A stretch of 64,000 bases of DNA, from contig MEPP01000027.1 in NCBI GenBank assembly GCA_001769855.1, positions 116,050 to 180,049 on the forward strand. The letters are read 5' to 3'. The DNA comes from Bdellovibrionales bacterium GWA2_49_15 (GTDB lineage: Bacteria > Bdellovibrionota > Bacteriovoracia > Bacteriovoracales > Bacteriovoracaceae). The notes beneath the pieces were generated by a model. The model did no database searches. It saw nothing but the letters and a program-made list of their open reading frames with translations, and was not told where the DNA came from. Below, one piece after another: positions 1 to 8,805 of the stretch (its first letter is position 1; each line of letters starts with the position of its first letter). Position numbers and translations under genes: made by a program.

Positions 1-1463
1 ACCTCAAAGAAGTTCCATATTCCTTGAAAGAAAAGGCTGCGGGGACCTCTCAGATATTTGCCTCACAAGCTCCAGACAACGACACTCTCTTTTTGGAACT
101 CAACTCCGCACTTTACGATCTGCCTCTTCACACCATGGTGGTGTTCAATGCTAGTTTGATGACCCAGACAAATACTCTTGATCCCTTTACCGCTGCCGGG
201 ACAGGAACTGGCACTGTCTCTTCTACCGTTGGTTATGTTCAAGACCGAAGTGGGAATGCCCTAAGCGAATGGAAAGGAGATATCTCGTACACCGTGGCCA
301 AGGTTATTGTGAAGTCAGAGCCGATTACCGATCTTACCACCAAACTTTCTGTCGAATATCTCGATAAGAAAAATGAATCGACCCTGTTTACCTCTTCTTC
401 TATTAGTCATAGCGCCGGTACCGTGCAAACGAGTGAGGCTTTTGGATATGAGAAGGAAAAGGCCGGAATTGATGTGTCTTACGTACTTCCGTTCGATACG
501 CAAATTTCTGCCGGTTATGGAATGTACAATATTAAACGCCCTGAGCGTCTTGATGCCACAGAGACCAAGGATAAAATCCTCTCTGCCGCTCTTCGCAATA
601 ATGCTCTTGAATTCATCAGCGGCGGAGTCTCGTACATGAAAACCGATCGCACTTCTGTTAAATCAGATGGCGATCAGGGAGCATCATCCGGTGCAGATAT
701 TGCTAAATACATGAAGCGATATGTGAGACGTTGGGATGCCACTGATAAAACAGAGACTCGCCTGGGCGCAAATGTTGAATTGAATCCTTTGGAAGGTCTG
801 GCCATCGGTGCTGAATACACTATGGTGGAAAATGAGTACGAGCAGATTATTTTAGGGCGTTTGACTGACGAGCGAAAAATCATCTCAGGCTATGTTGATT
901 ACAAGTTTGGCTTTGGACTCGCTGTCTCGGGCTTTTACGAACTTGAGGATATGAAGAGTTTAACCAAGGCCCGATACGTTGATCGTTATCAAAGTGTGTC
1001 AAAGCCTGGTGGTAATCCTGACCCAACCTCGGCCCCAAGCAACACCACAAACATAAAAAGTTATAACTGGGATGGATCTTATAGTGATGAGGTCACCACG
1101 ATGGGCGTTGATGTCGCCATGCCTTTTATGGAAGAGAAGCTTAAGGTCACTCTTGGCTATGAAAAGCAAGAAGGCGATGGCGATCTAATGTTTGCCATCG
1201 AAGCAGGGGGAGATCCTGCCGAAGGCGGACCTGTTCCTAACTATGGTGACTACGTCCTGACGAAGATGAAAGGAAAGGTTGACTATAGTTTTAGTGACTC
1301 ATTCTCGGCCGCGGTCAAGTACACCTACGAAAGATCGAAAATTAATGATTACCAGCGCGATGTTGATTACGGTTACTGGGATTCTAACTACAACGGTAAG
1401 ATCTACGGTGATCAGGACTACAATGCCCACGAGGTTTTTGCCTCTGTAGGTTACAAGTTCTAA
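1..1463 (+). CDS. MtrB/PioB-family outer-membrane beta-barrel, 5' end missing
   Basis: The reading frame is open to the left edge of the window, so the N-terminus lies outside; about 485 residues are visible. The protein is built of alternating polar and hydrophobic strands with many Tyr, Gly, Asp and Lys residues, and ends in VGYKF, the aromatic C-terminal residue typical of outer-membrane barrels. Stretches such as SYVLPFDTQISAGYGMY and VSYMKTDRTS resemble the MtrB/PioB family, which sheathes a periplasmic decaheme cytochrome and lets electrons cross the outer membrane. That would fit the many cytochromes further right. An MtrA-like partner would be expected upstream but cannot be seen. A strong terminator follows. 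The barrel call is firm; the family call is a sequence impression. Confidence 0.7.
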   Translation, partial: LKEVPYSLKEKAAGTSQIFASQAPDNDTLFLELNSALYDLPLHTMVVFNASLMTQTNTLDPFTAAGTGTGTVSSTVGYVQDRSGNALSEWKGDISYTVAKVIVKSEPITDLTTKLSVEYLDKKNESTLFTSSSISHSAGTVQTSEAFGYEKEKAGIDVSYVLPFDTQISAGYGMYNIKRPERLDATETKDKILSAALRNNALEFISGGVSYMKTDRTSVKSDGDQGASSGADIAKYMKRYVRRWDATDKTETRLGANVELNPLEGLAIGAEYTMVENEYEQIILGRLTDERKIISGYVDYKFGFGLAVSGFYELEDMKSLTKARYVDRYQSVSKPGGNPDPTSAPSNTTNIKSYNWDGSYSDEVTTMGVDVAMPFMEEKLKVTLGYEKQEGDGDLMFAIEAGGDPAEGGPVPNYGDYVLTKMKGKVDYSFSDSFSAAVKYTYERSKINDYQRDVDYGYWDSNYNGKIYGDQDYNAHEVFASVGYKF

Positions 1464-1487
1464 TAAATTGTAAGTTAAGTTAGGTTT

Positions 1488-1516
1488 AGGCCTCCCGCAA
1501 GGGAGGCCTTTTTTTT
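1488..1516 (+). terminator. Rho-independent terminator after the MtrB-like gene
   Basis: A perfect 9-bp stem (AGGCCTCCC pairing with GGGAGGCCT) closes a GCAA tetraloop and is followed by seven T residues. It starts 24 bases after the stop codon, so it ends the transcript of the barrel gene and separates it from the membrane protein downstream. Confidence 0.95.
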
Positions 1517-1566
1517 GTGGCATAGATGGTCCACACCTCTGTCTCTCTATTCAAAGATGTTCATTT

Positions 1567-4434
1567 ATGATGAAATACAGCCAATTTTTTCAACTGCACA
1601 ATGAGTTCCCCTTGAATAACCTGTTAGCTAGTCGCCCATGGATTCTTGTTGCAACATTCCTGACCGGTGTTTCGGGTTTGATTTATCAAGCCGTGTGGCA
1701 TCGTTATATGGGAATTATGCTCGGGGCCGAGGCCCGTTCATCCTCCCTCGTTATTGCGATCTTTCTGTTTGGACTTTCTTCCGGTTATTTTTTCTGGGGA
1801 CGTTTTACCCAGAAGGTGAATAGCCGGACGCGCCTCCTTAAAAGCTATGGTTTGCTGGAGGCCGTAATTGGATTGTGGGGAATGCTTTTTCCCTTTTTAT
1901 TTCTGCCGGTAAGATCTCTCTCGGTCATGCTGCCCATATCCTTTTTGATTGATCTCTGTTTGACCGTGTTCCTTATTTTCCCCCCCACCTTTCTGATGGG
2001 GGCCACCATTCCTCTTCTCACCGCCATTTTACCATCCAATGAGAGTGAGGTTAATATTCTCCATGCCAAAATCTACGGATGGAATACTCTCGGTGCCTTC
2101 GTGGGTATTCTTCTTGCCGGCCTAGTTTTAATTCATACCACTGGACTTATTTACACCTCTCTCATCGCTGGGGGATTGAATCTCTTCGTGGCATTATTTT
2201 TTGTATTTAACAAGCTAGAGGGTAATATTCAGTCAAAAAGAGAACTTCCGTGGATAGAAAACAACTTTCACCCGTATTCACTTTATGGCCTGGTATTTGT
2301 AACCGGTGCGGTGACGATAAGCATGGAGATTATGTGGATTCGGCTTTGGGGTCTCACCGTTGGAGCTTCTAGTATTGTCTTTCCATTGGTTGTTAGCATC
2401 TTTGTGGCGGGCCTGGCCCTGGGCAGCCTTTTTATGGGTAAAATCTCCTTGGAAAAATTTTACCGCAATCTCCTTATGGGTTTATTCATCCTTGTGCTTA
2501 TTTTTTTCACGGTTCCCCATTTCCCTCTTTGGGTTAGCTTTGTAAGAGTATCCCTCTCATCCACCACGCCTGACTTTTATCTCTTTCAGCTTATCACCTA
2601 CGGGATGCTTTTAGTGGCACTGTTGCCCTTTCTCTTTTTTATCGGACGGATTCTGCCCATGGCCTATGCTTTGACGAAAAAGAATGTTGCTAATTATGGA
2701 CAGCAATGTGGTTTCCTGTATTTTGCAAATACCATCGGTACCTTTTTTGGGGCCGTCATTCTCTCTTATTTTTTACTGTACTGGGTGGATTTCGACACAA
2801 TTTTCAAAATAAATGTCGGGTTGCTTGCGGTGGCAGCATGCTATTTTTTCCTTCAGGGTAAAAAATATGTGTTCATGGGATTAGTTTCGTCATTAGTTTT
2901 GCTCTTTATGCCGCTTGCGAGTTGGAATCGTGCTTTTCATAAGGAGGGTATTTTTCGCATTAATTATAAAACCGTAATTCACCAGCAGGGACCATTTTTC
3001 ATACCAACCACCATGCCTTTCACAAATATATTTTTTGATGATGGTGTGACCATGACCGTTTCTGCCAATAAATATGAGGATTCAAACGAAATCGCCGTCT
3101 ACAATAATGCAAAGAGTGACAGTACAACCTCGGAGGATTTCTCGACCCTGGCCTTAGCAGGTATCTTGCCTTATTTATTTCAGCCCCAGGAAAAAAAATT
3201 AAAAACTATGGTGATAGGGCTTGCGACAGGTGTTACTGCCGGTTTAGTGGGGCGGTTTGAAGATGTATCTTCCGTTGATGTGATTGAGATTTCCGATTCC
3301 ATGGTAAAGGCCGCGACCCTTTTAAGTAAGCATAATTATCAACTGACCGAGAATCCGAAGATCAAAGTGCATGAGATGGACGCCTTTAAATATATGGAAA
3401 AAACGCCTTATAAATATGATTTTATAATCAGCGAACCGACCAATCCATGGACCTCAGGTGTGGAAAATCTCTTTACCCCTGAGTTCTATCAATCTGTTAA
3501 TAATTCTCTCACAAAGGACGGAATTTTTCTTCAATGGATGCACCTCTACGAGATGGATGAAAATGTTTTTGCCACGGTGGTGAAAAATCTCAGGACTGCA
3601 TTTCCCGATATCACTCTGTTTCGTCTCACGGGAGAGGATGATATTGCTTTTATCAATATTCCAAAGGGGCGCAGTCCTAGTGAATTTGCCTCACGACGGT
3701 TTTCTGAGAAGCATATCTCTCAGGCCTTTTACCAGCTGGGAATTCCGAATCTTGAGGCCCTGGAGGTTCTAAGAGCAATGGTTCCCGCCGAGCTTGCCTT
3801 TTTGAGCTCATCTTGGAAAACCTATAATCATGAGCTGCAAAATCCTCAAATTAGTCTCTATGGGCTCGTGAATTTTTATACTAAATCGCGGATCTATTAC
3901 GACAAACTTATCCCCCCGGATTTCAGTCGTAAATTGCGAGGTGAGGAATCACAGAAATTAAGGGCATTCCCAATTCTGCATAAATGGTTCAATGAGAATC
4001 GAAATTACTGCGATAAGGTCAACATGGCCATCCGTATAGGGCGTTCTCCCTTTTGCTCTGAGATTGGGCAGATCATGGCCAACTACCAACAGTTTTTTGC
4101 AGGGCAGACTCTTGAAGATCGCTTGAGAGGTTATGCAACCTTAAGGACTGATAATTTTCTCGCCTATGATTCAGCATTTTTGTTAAATGCTTTTGGCCAA
4201 ATAATCGAACGATGGAATAAAGACGACCCGTCAGAAGTTCAAAAATCTCTCTATGCGCTCTTTGATCAGGTTGTCCTTGAGGGGCAATGGCAACTTCTGC
4301 AAAACCTCATTGATACTTTATTTCAAAAAAATCTGATTCCTATTGAGCGAAAGCGGCAATTGGAACAAATTACCGGCAACCATCATAATGCCATCGAAAA
4401 TCTGGAACGGCAGCGCGGGAAAGTCGCCAGGTAA
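1567..4434 (+). CDS. Membrane protein fused to a spermidine-synthase-like domain
   Basis: The 955-residue protein has an N-terminal half (about residues 25-480) with a dozen or more hydrophobic segments of the transporter-like type, then a soluble domain. Residues about 548-690 resemble the Rossmann methyltransferase/aminopropyltransferase fold: MVIGLATGVTAG is the nucleotide-binding glycine loop, VDVIEIS the acidic strand end, and SEPTNPWTSG (about residue 622) the active-site segment of spermidine synthase homologs. The last 250 residues are helical with no recognised motif. Proteins of this fused type are common in bacteria; their substrate is mostly unknown and polyamine synthesis should not be assumed. 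The start has a weak ribosome binding site. The gene stands alone between two terminators. Confidence 0.8.
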   Translation: MMKYSQFFQLHNEFPLNNLLASRPWILVATFLTGVSGLIYQAVWHRYMGIMLGAEARSSSLVIAIFLFGLSSGYFFWGRFTQKVNSRTRLLKSYGLLEAVIGLWGMLFPFLFLPVRSLSVMLPISFLIDLCLTVFLIFPPTFLMGATIPLLTAILPSNESEVNILHAKIYGWNTLGAFVGILLAGLVLIHTTGLIYTSLIAGGLNLFVALFFVFNKLEGNIQSKRELPWIENNFHPYSLYGLVFVTGAVTISMEIMWIRLWGLTVGASSIVFPLVVSIFVAGLALGSLFMGKISLEKFYRNLLMGLFILVLIFFTVPHFPLWVSFVRVSLSSTTPDFYLFQLITYGMLLVALLPFLFFIGRILPMAYALTKKNVANYGQQCGFLYFANTIGTFFGAVILSYFLLYWVDFDTIFKINVGLLAVAACYFFLQGKKYVFMGLVSSLVLLFMPLASWNRAFHKEGIFRINYKTVIHQQGPFFIPTTMPFTNIFFDDGVTMTVSANKYEDSNEIAVYNNAKSDSTTSEDFSTLALAGILPYLFQPQEKKLKTMVIGLATGVTAGLVGRFEDVSSVDVIEISDSMVKAATLLSKHNYQLTENPKIKVHEMDAFKYMEKTPYKYDFIISEPTNPWTSGVENLFTPEFYQSVNNSLTKDGIFLQWMHLYEMDENVFATVVKNLRTAFPDITLFRLTGEDDIAFINIPKGRSPSEFASRRFSEKHISQAFYQLGIPNLEALEVLRAMVPAELAFLSSSWKTYNHELQNPQISLYGLVNFYTKSRIYYDKLIPPDFSRKLRGEESQKLRAFPILHKWFNENRNYCDKVNMAIRIGRSPFCSEIGQIMANYQQFFAGQTLEDRLRGYATLRTDNFLAYDSAFLLNAFGQIIERWNKDDPSEVQKSLYALFDQVVLEGQWQLLQNLIDTLFQKNLIPIERKRQLEQITGNHHNAIENLERQRGKVAR

Positions 4435-4469
4435 AAATCGGCCATGATGCCTAAATTTAATTAAAAAAA

Positions 4470-4507
4470 CGGCGCAGAATCCTAGGAGAGATCTGCACCG
4501 CTTTTTA
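4470..4507 (+). terminator. Probable terminator after the spermidine-synthase-like gene
   Basis: CGGCGCAGA and TCTGCACCG form a 9-bp stem with one mismatch, with a 13-base loop and a run of five T residues after it. The long loop and the mismatch make this weaker than the terminator at 1488. Confidence 0.6.
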
Positions 4508-4609
4508 TCTCTTGGCCCCTGAAGAGGAGGGCACAAGTTACGAATTAAATATAGGTCATAAAATTTGGAAGCTCATGCTTCAATTGTGAAACAGTTCTGT
4601 GCCGTTTAT

Positions 4610-4733
4610 GTGACAGCGATCATAGAGAATCAATAGTTGGAATCTCACGAATCCTGGAGTTTTGTTGCCTCCTAAATTAGGAAATGATAACAAACCCCTC
4701 CAAATAAAATTAAAAAGTGATAACGATCATAGA
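4610..4733. repeat. Direct repeat GTGAYARCGATCATAGA, two copies, in front of the response regulator
   Basis: Copies lie at 4610-4626 and 4717-4733 and match at 15 of 17 positions. Their starts are 107 bases apart, about ten turns of B-DNA, so both would face the same side of the helix. The position 76 bases ahead of the regulator start would suit sites bound by that regulator itself, as OmpR-type proteins often bind direct repeats. This role is inferred. Confidence 0.45.
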
Positions 4734-4808
4734 CATGTGTTGCCGTGCGTTGTACTGTGCCGTGATACTGATTTGCATTGGGAAGAGATTAAGCCTGGAG
4801 AACATTGA

Positions 4809-5531
4809 ATGGATCGGGCCTCTGACACACAGTTAATTCTTATCGTCGAGGATGAAAAAGATCACGCCGAGGGCCTTGCCTATCAGCTGGCCCTTGAAGG
4901 GTACCAGACTCGTGTGGCGTTCAATGGTCGATCGGGCGTAGAGTTGGCGCTTCAGAACCCGGTCCCTGATTTAGTACTTTTAGATCTCATGCTTCCCGAC
5001 ATGATGGGAATTGATGTCTGCCGAGAAATCCGTCGGCATGCCAAAACGCGCAGCATGCGTGTGCTTATTCTCACCGCGCGCTCGGAGGAAAATGACCGCG
5101 TGCTGGGTTTTGAAATTGGCTGTGATGATTATGTCACCAAACCCTATAGCTCCCGCGAACTCATGTTTCGTGTCAAGGCCTTGCTTAGGCGCGGACAAAA
5201 TGAGGTCTTGGTGGGAAATAGCGAGCTTGTTTTTGGGCGCCTTCGCATGGATACCATGGAATATCGGGTGTGGGTCGACGATACCCCGGTCGTCCTCACG
5301 GCCCTGGAATTTCGCCTGCTGCAAAACTTTTTAGAACGGCGCGGACGAGTTCAAAGCCGCGAGGTCCTTCTCTCGGACGTCTGGGGAATTGATGCTCAGA
5401 TTACCACCCGAACCATTGACACCCATATGCGCAGGCTTAGAGAAAAGCTTGGCAGCGCCGGTGTCTACATTGAAACCCTGCGCAGTGTGGGTTATAGATT
5501 TCGTGCCACTCCTGATGAGGCCACGATTTGA
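4809..5531 (+). CDS. OmpR/PhoB-family response regulator
   Basis: The 240-residue protein has an N-terminal receiver domain (about 8-125) with the acidic pair E14/D15, the phosphate-accepting D59 in LVLLDLMLP, T89 and K111 (YVTKP), all as expected for an active receiver. A C-terminal winged-helix domain (about 140-235) has the family signatures LTALEFRLL, RTIDTHMRRLREKL and RSVGYRF. It should be a DNA-binding activator or repressor controlled by phosphorylation. GGAG lies 8 bases before the ATG. The stop codon overlaps the TTG start of the next frame by 4 bases, the usual regulator-kinase coupling, but that kinase is only a remnant, so the signal source for this regulator is uncertain. Confidence 0.93.
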   Translation: MDRASDTQLILIVEDEKDHAEGLAYQLALEGYQTRVAFNGRSGVELALQNPVPDLVLLDLMLPDMMGIDVCREIRRHAKTRSMRVLILTARSEENDRVLGFEIGCDDYVTKPYSSRELMFRVKALLRRGQNEVLVGNSELVFGRLRMDTMEYRVWVDDTPVVLTALEFRLLQNFLERRGRVQSREVLLSDVWGIDAQITTRTIDTHMRRLREKLGSAGVYIETLRSVGYRFRATPDEATI

Positions 5532-5770
5532 AAATTGCTCTTCGGTTCAAAGTCTTACTTCTCTCGCTTATCGGCATTAGTCTCGTGGTGTTCCAGCGCT
5601 TTTTTCGTGTGGATGCGGCGCACTCTCGAAATTTCGGAGGGACTGGTCTTGGTCTGGCCATTGTCAAAGACCTAGTCGAGAAGATGAATGGTAAAGTCTG
5701 GGTTGAATGCCCGGAGCGTGCCGGATCAAAATTCTGCATGACCTTTCCGCGCGAAATAGGAGGAGTGTAG
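5528..5770 (+). pseudogene. Histidine kinase remnant with a large in-frame internal deletion
   Basis: The 80-codon frame joins two ends of a sensor kinase. Residues 1-21 (MKIALRFKVLLLSLIGISLV) look like the first membrane segment. They run directly into VFQRFFRVDAAHSRNFGGTG, the F/G2-box region of the HATPase domain, followed by LGLAIVKDLVEKMNGKVW and a typical kinase C-terminus ending in FCMTFP. Everything between is missing: sensor domain, HisKA helix with the phosphorylated His, and the N box. A normal kinase would be 350-500 residues. The frame is intact, so a short protein could be made, but it cannot phosphorylate. It overlaps the response regulator stop by 4 bases, which confirms it was the partner kinase gene. 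Confidence 0.85.
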
Positions 5771-5786
5771 TGTGAGGAGTGTAAAG

Positions 5787-6314
5787 ATGAAGTTGAACAT
5801 TTTTTGCTTGGTATTACTGACCTTCTCTGGCCCCGCGTTGGCGGACGACAGTAAGTTCAGTACCCATCTACATGTCAAATTCCAATCGAAGGCCTGTACC
5901 AATTGCCATGACTTTTTCACCAAAAAGCGTCGCGGGCCGATCTTGATAGCTCACAAAGATGTGACTGTGGATATGTGTATTGGTTGTCATGATCAAAGTG
6001 TGACCGGTTTTAAGCACGAAGAGGAGTGGTTCAGCAGGACCGGGCTCTTCACCTCGGGGATGACCGCGAAGCAAGCTTGTGAGGCGATCAAAAACGGCAT
6101 CAATGCCAAGTTTAAAAATGACGCTCTCATTGCCCGGGATATGGATAAACACCTCTTTGATGATCCCCGCGTTCTATGGGCGATCGAAGGTGCCACACCT
6201 AAGAGCGGGAACTTGCCTGAGAACAAGAAAGAGGTTGATCTCGTCAAAGGTGGCCTGGAAGAATGGAAAAAGCATGTCAACGCATGGATCAAGGGCGGAC
6301 TGAAGTGTCAGTAG
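5787..6314 (+). CDS. Secreted diheme c-type cytochrome
   Basis: The product has a signal peptide (MKLNIFCLVLLTFSGPALA) and two heme-binding CXXCH motifs, CTNCH and CIGCH, about 30 residues apart in the first half. The second half has no further heme motif; its pattern (TAKQACEAIKNGI, then LLWA-like and EEWKKHVNAWIKGG helices) is seen in small periplasmic electron carriers. I chose ATG 5787 because GGAG sits 7 bases upstream; an in-frame GTG at 5772 would add five residues. It follows the regulator and kinase remnant by 16 bases, so it may be their co-transcribed target. It ends 2 bases before the stop of the convergent phosphatase gene. Confidence 0.85.
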   Translation: MKLNIFCLVLLTFSGPALADDSKFSTHLHVKFQSKACTNCHDFFTKKRRGPILIAHKDVTVDMCIGCHDQSVTGFKHEEEWFSRTGLFTSGMTAKQACEAIKNGINAKFKNDALIARDMDKHLFDDPRVLWAIEGATPKSGNLPENKKEVDLVKGGLEEWKKHVNAWIKGGLKCQ

Positions 6315-6316
6315 CT

Positions 6317-6976
6317 CTACAATGCCTCTAATCCTTTCAAAAAATTCGGTGAAGCAAACAGACGATGGGCCAGGGCATCTCCCAGCTTTTTCCCCGCGAC
6401 AATGTCAGACGGATGGTGAACGCCGCCGATGATTCGGTTCATGGCCACCTCGTCGCCTCTTTGCAAGAAAAGAGCGGCGCGCTCAGGATATTTCTTGGCC
6501 AGCACCCAGGCATACACTCTGGCCACCGTGGTGTGCCCGCTTGGGTAAGCGTACGAGTTGGATTTCTCAATACAGGGAACAATGGCCGGGTTGGAGACAT
6601 AAGGGCGTGGCCGTTTGAAAATTTGCTTGGCGATGGTCGAGTGAATGCCGGCCTTGAGAAAGTGGTAATAGAGAAAGAACGTCAAGCGCTTGGTTTCGGA
6701 CGCCGTGAGTGGACCGCCTTCACCCCCAAAAAAATTTTTAAGACTGACTTTCACTTCCTTGGCGGCGTCTTCACATTGTTCCGCCGTTCGATGTTCTTGG
6801 ACGTGGAGAAGCATCTTGAAGTCAAAGGCCTCTTCCGGTGATCCCTTGGCGGGGTAGGGGCCCAAAAATTCTTTCAGATGGCACAGGACTCCGCGATGTT
6901 GGTCTGCTTCCGCCATCACAGGAAGAGAGGAGAGTCCTACGAGTAAGAGGCCTATGATGAAGATGAAATTGGTCAT
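6317..6976 (-). CDS. Secreted PAP2-family acid phosphatase
   Basis: The 219-residue protein has a signal peptide (MTNFIFIIGLLLVGLSSLPVMA) and the three PAP2 active-site motifs: K-x6-RP in KQIFKRPRP, PSGHT, and RIIGGVHHPSD (R-x5-H-x3-D), the last carrying the phosphate-transferring His. With one N-terminal hydrophobic segment only, it resembles the soluble class A periplasmic non-specific acid phosphatases, not the membrane lipid phosphatases. It would release phosphate from periplasmic organic phosphates. The gene is convergent with the diheme cytochrome. Confidence 0.9.
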   Translation of the reverse strand: MTNFIFIIGLLLVGLSSLPVMAEADQHRGVLCHLKEFLGPYPAKGSPEEAFDFKMLLHVQEHRTAEQCEDAAKEVKVSLKNFFGGEGGPLTASETKRLTFFLYYHFLKAGIHSTIAKQIFKRPRPYVSNPAIVPCIEKSNSYAYPSGHTTVARVYAWVLAKKYPERAALFLQRGDEVAMNRIIGGVHHPSDIVAGKKLGDALAHRLFASPNFLKGLEAL

Positions 6977-7051
6977 GACGTTCTCCCAGATTAGAGCTAC
7001 TGACCATTTATGATAGCATCCAGGCCTCTGAGGTCAACTTACCAATTCTGT

Positions 7052-7531
7052 CTACGCTTTTTGAAAGCGCTGTTTGGCATCCTTGCGGCGGACGTACAGG
7101 CCTTTTTTCACCTTGGCAATTACCTGCCCTTGAGAGTCAGTTATCGTGGTCTCAAAGACCGGCAGGACTTTGAATTGACTGAGGGCCTGGAGTTTCAAAT
7201 TTTCGATTTCGGCCATGCTAATTTCAAAAGTAGCAGTGACGGTATCGTGGCTTGGCCGAATAAATTCGATGGTGGCACTTTGATCCCAGACAATGTGCTC
7301 GCGGGATAAATGCTCAAGCAGGATAAACATGTAAAAGGGATCGCACATGCTATAGAGCGATCCGCCGAAGTGGGTTCCCACATAGTTGCGGCTAAAAAAA
7401 TGATTTTTGAGCTGTGAAGTAATGCGGGTAAATTCAGGATTGATCTCTTTAATCGAAATTCCCGAAAACAAATAGGGTGGCCAGAGGCCGAGATACTTCA
7501 CCAGTTTTTTTGGCGTTAGAAACTGAATCAT
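7052..7531 (-). CDS. DUF4442 hotdog-fold thioesterase-like protein
   Basis: The protein matches my knowledge of the DUF4442 family, related to acyl-CoA thioesterases of the hotdog fold: LGLWPPYLFSGI near the start and the highly conserved NYVGTHFGGSLYSMCDPFYM in the middle, with a beta-rich C-terminal half. Substrate unknown. The longest frame begins at 7546, but that start codon would overlap the start codon of the divergent neighbour, and family members begin close to the sixth residue (MIQFLTPKKLVK), so I place the start at 7531. Neither start has a good ribosome binding site. Confidence 0.75.
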   Translation of the reverse strand: MIQFLTPKKLVKYLGLWPPYLFSGISIKEINPEFTRITSQLKNHFFSRNYVGTHFGGSLYSMCDPFYMFILLEHLSREHIVWDQSATIEFIRPSHDTVTATFEISMAEIENLKLQALSQFKVLPVFETTITDSQGQVIAKVKKGLYVRRKDAKQRFQKA

Positions 7532-7544
7532 ATATAATTTTACC

Positions 7545-8336
7545 ATGAAAAAAATAACTCTGTTTGTCTTATTATTTTTGTGTCATGGGTCTTTTGCCGC
7601 CAGCTACAAGGAAGGCAGTTTCGGGCCCAGGAGCAAGGCCATTTTTCTCCATCACAGTACCGGTGAGGTGATTTGGAAGGGCGGAGTTGAGGAGTGGTTC
7701 AAGCAGTACAACCAAGCTCATCACACTCAATATGTCGTCGAGGAGCGCGCCTTTCCGTCCGGGGAGCCTTACCCTTGGGAAAATTATCCCTACGACTATT
7801 GGAACATCTGGGTAAAAAATGCCGGCCCGGTTGCCTATAAAAATGAGCCAACGCTGGAGATCTTGACCAAAACTTATGATGTGATTGTCTGGAAGCACTG
7901 CTTTCCCGTGAGCAATATCCAGGCGGATAAAGGTGCGGCGAATGTGGCCTCAAGTGAGAAAACACTCGAGAACTACAAGCTTCAGTATGCCGCTTTAAAA
8001 GAGAAGATGCATTCTTTCCCCAACACCCGCTTTCTCATTTGGACTGCCACCGCTCTCACTGCCAACGAAAGCTCAAAAGAAGAGGCCACCCGGGCCCGCG
8101 CCTTTGTCGCTTGGGTAAAAAAAGAGTGGGATAGTCCGAAGGACAATATTTTTCTGTGGGATTTTTGGGAACTGGAAACTGAGGGAGGTTTGAATTTACC
8201 TCCGAAAAATGCGGAAGGTGATTCCCATCCCAATGCTGCATTTGGTCGAAAGGTCGCACCATTATTTTCCAAACGGTTAGCGGATATTATTGAAGGAAAG
8301 GGAGATGACCATGCTTCCCCTCAACTGTCTTTCTGA
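7545..8336 (+). CDS. Secreted SGNH-hydrolase-like protein
   Basis: A 263-residue protein with signal peptide (MKKITLFVLLFLCHGSFA). The strand AIFLHHSTG near the start and DSHPN near the end (about residue 227) are placed like the nucleophile block I and the catalytic Asp-x-x-His block V of SGNH/GDSL hydrolases, with the Ser lying in HHSTG. The middle contains YDVIVWKHCF and RFLIWTATALTANES, like blocks II-III. Such enzymes remove acyl or acetyl groups from sugars or lipids; the substrate here is unknown. It is divergent from the DUF4442 gene with almost no intergenic space, which leaves the promoter inside the neighbouring coding region. Confidence 0.6.
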   Translation: MKKITLFVLLFLCHGSFAASYKEGSFGPRSKAIFLHHSTGEVIWKGGVEEWFKQYNQAHHTQYVVEERAFPSGEPYPWENYPYDYWNIWVKNAGPVAYKNEPTLEILTKTYDVIVWKHCFPVSNIQADKGAANVASSEKTLENYKLQYAALKEKMHSFPNTRFLIWTATALTANESSKEEATRARAFVAWVKKEWDSPKDNIFLWDFWELETEGGLNLPPKNAEGDSHPNAAFGRKVAPLFSKRLADIIEGKGDDHASPQLSF

Positions 8337-8421
8337 CAAAAAACTTAAAAATATTTACTGACACCTCTCTTAACTCCGCACGATAATCGCCGCCCACAGT
8401 CCTTCATTTCAGGAGAAAGGC

Positions 8422-8805
8422 ATGCACCATCTTATTGTCGTTGTGTTGGTTGGTTTGTCATTGAACATCGCTATTGCGGCCGAAGGGCCGGTGTGCCGGA
8501 ATGTTGATGGGGAGATGGGCTGGGTGCTGACCAATGGTCGCTTTGTGCTGGATAAAAATTGTGAAGGGAAGGAAGTTGTTTGCGCCGCAATCGGAACCCG
8601 TTCAGAGGGCTGGTATGCCCGCGAAGATATGCCGGTCTATGACTATCAGAATGGTACCGAGGCACTCCGATGTGATTCTGCTTATGGCAGAGAGCTTCTG
8701 GAGCTGAACTATCGTGAATATTTCTGCAAAGATGAGTACGTCTATGACAGTGATTATGAGCTGCTTGAGTATCATCTTGACTGTCAATTTCCCAAATATA
8801 AATAA
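8422..8805 (+). CDS. Small secreted cysteine-containing protein, unknown function
   Basis: The 127-residue protein has a signal peptide (MHHLIVVVLVGLSLNIAIA) followed by an acidic, Tyr-rich mature part with six Cys residues, suggesting up to three disulfides. I do not recognise a family. AGGAG lies 8 bases before the ATG. The stop codon TAA shares its last base with the ATG of the EcsC-family gene, so the two are translationally coupled. Confidence 0.7.
   Translation: MHHLIVVVLVGLSLNIAIAAEGPVCRNVDGEMGWVLTNGRFVLDKNCEGKEVVCAAIGTRSEGWYAREDMPVYDYQNGTEALRCDSAYGRELLELNYREYFCKDEYVYDSDYELLEYHLDCQFPKYK

Larger units (their letters stand above)
4435..4808. other. Intergenic region with a repeated 17-mer
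   Basis: These 374 bases hold the terminator at 4470 and, I think, the promoter of the response regulator. No gene was found. The only notable structure is a 17-base direct repeat at 4610-4626 and 4717-4733 (listed separately) and two copies of CTGTGCCGT at 4597-4605 and 4755-4763. I could not pick a convincing sigma-70 promoter by eye. Confidence 0.6.

Noticed and set aside
5528..5770. A small intact membrane protein gene after the response regulator
   Set aside because: The sequence after residue 21 is a kinase ATPase C-terminus, so it is better explained as the remains of a deleted histidine kinase.
6365..6841. A 158-residue plus-strand protein
   Set aside because: It is antisense to the PAP2 phosphatase, which has all its motifs.
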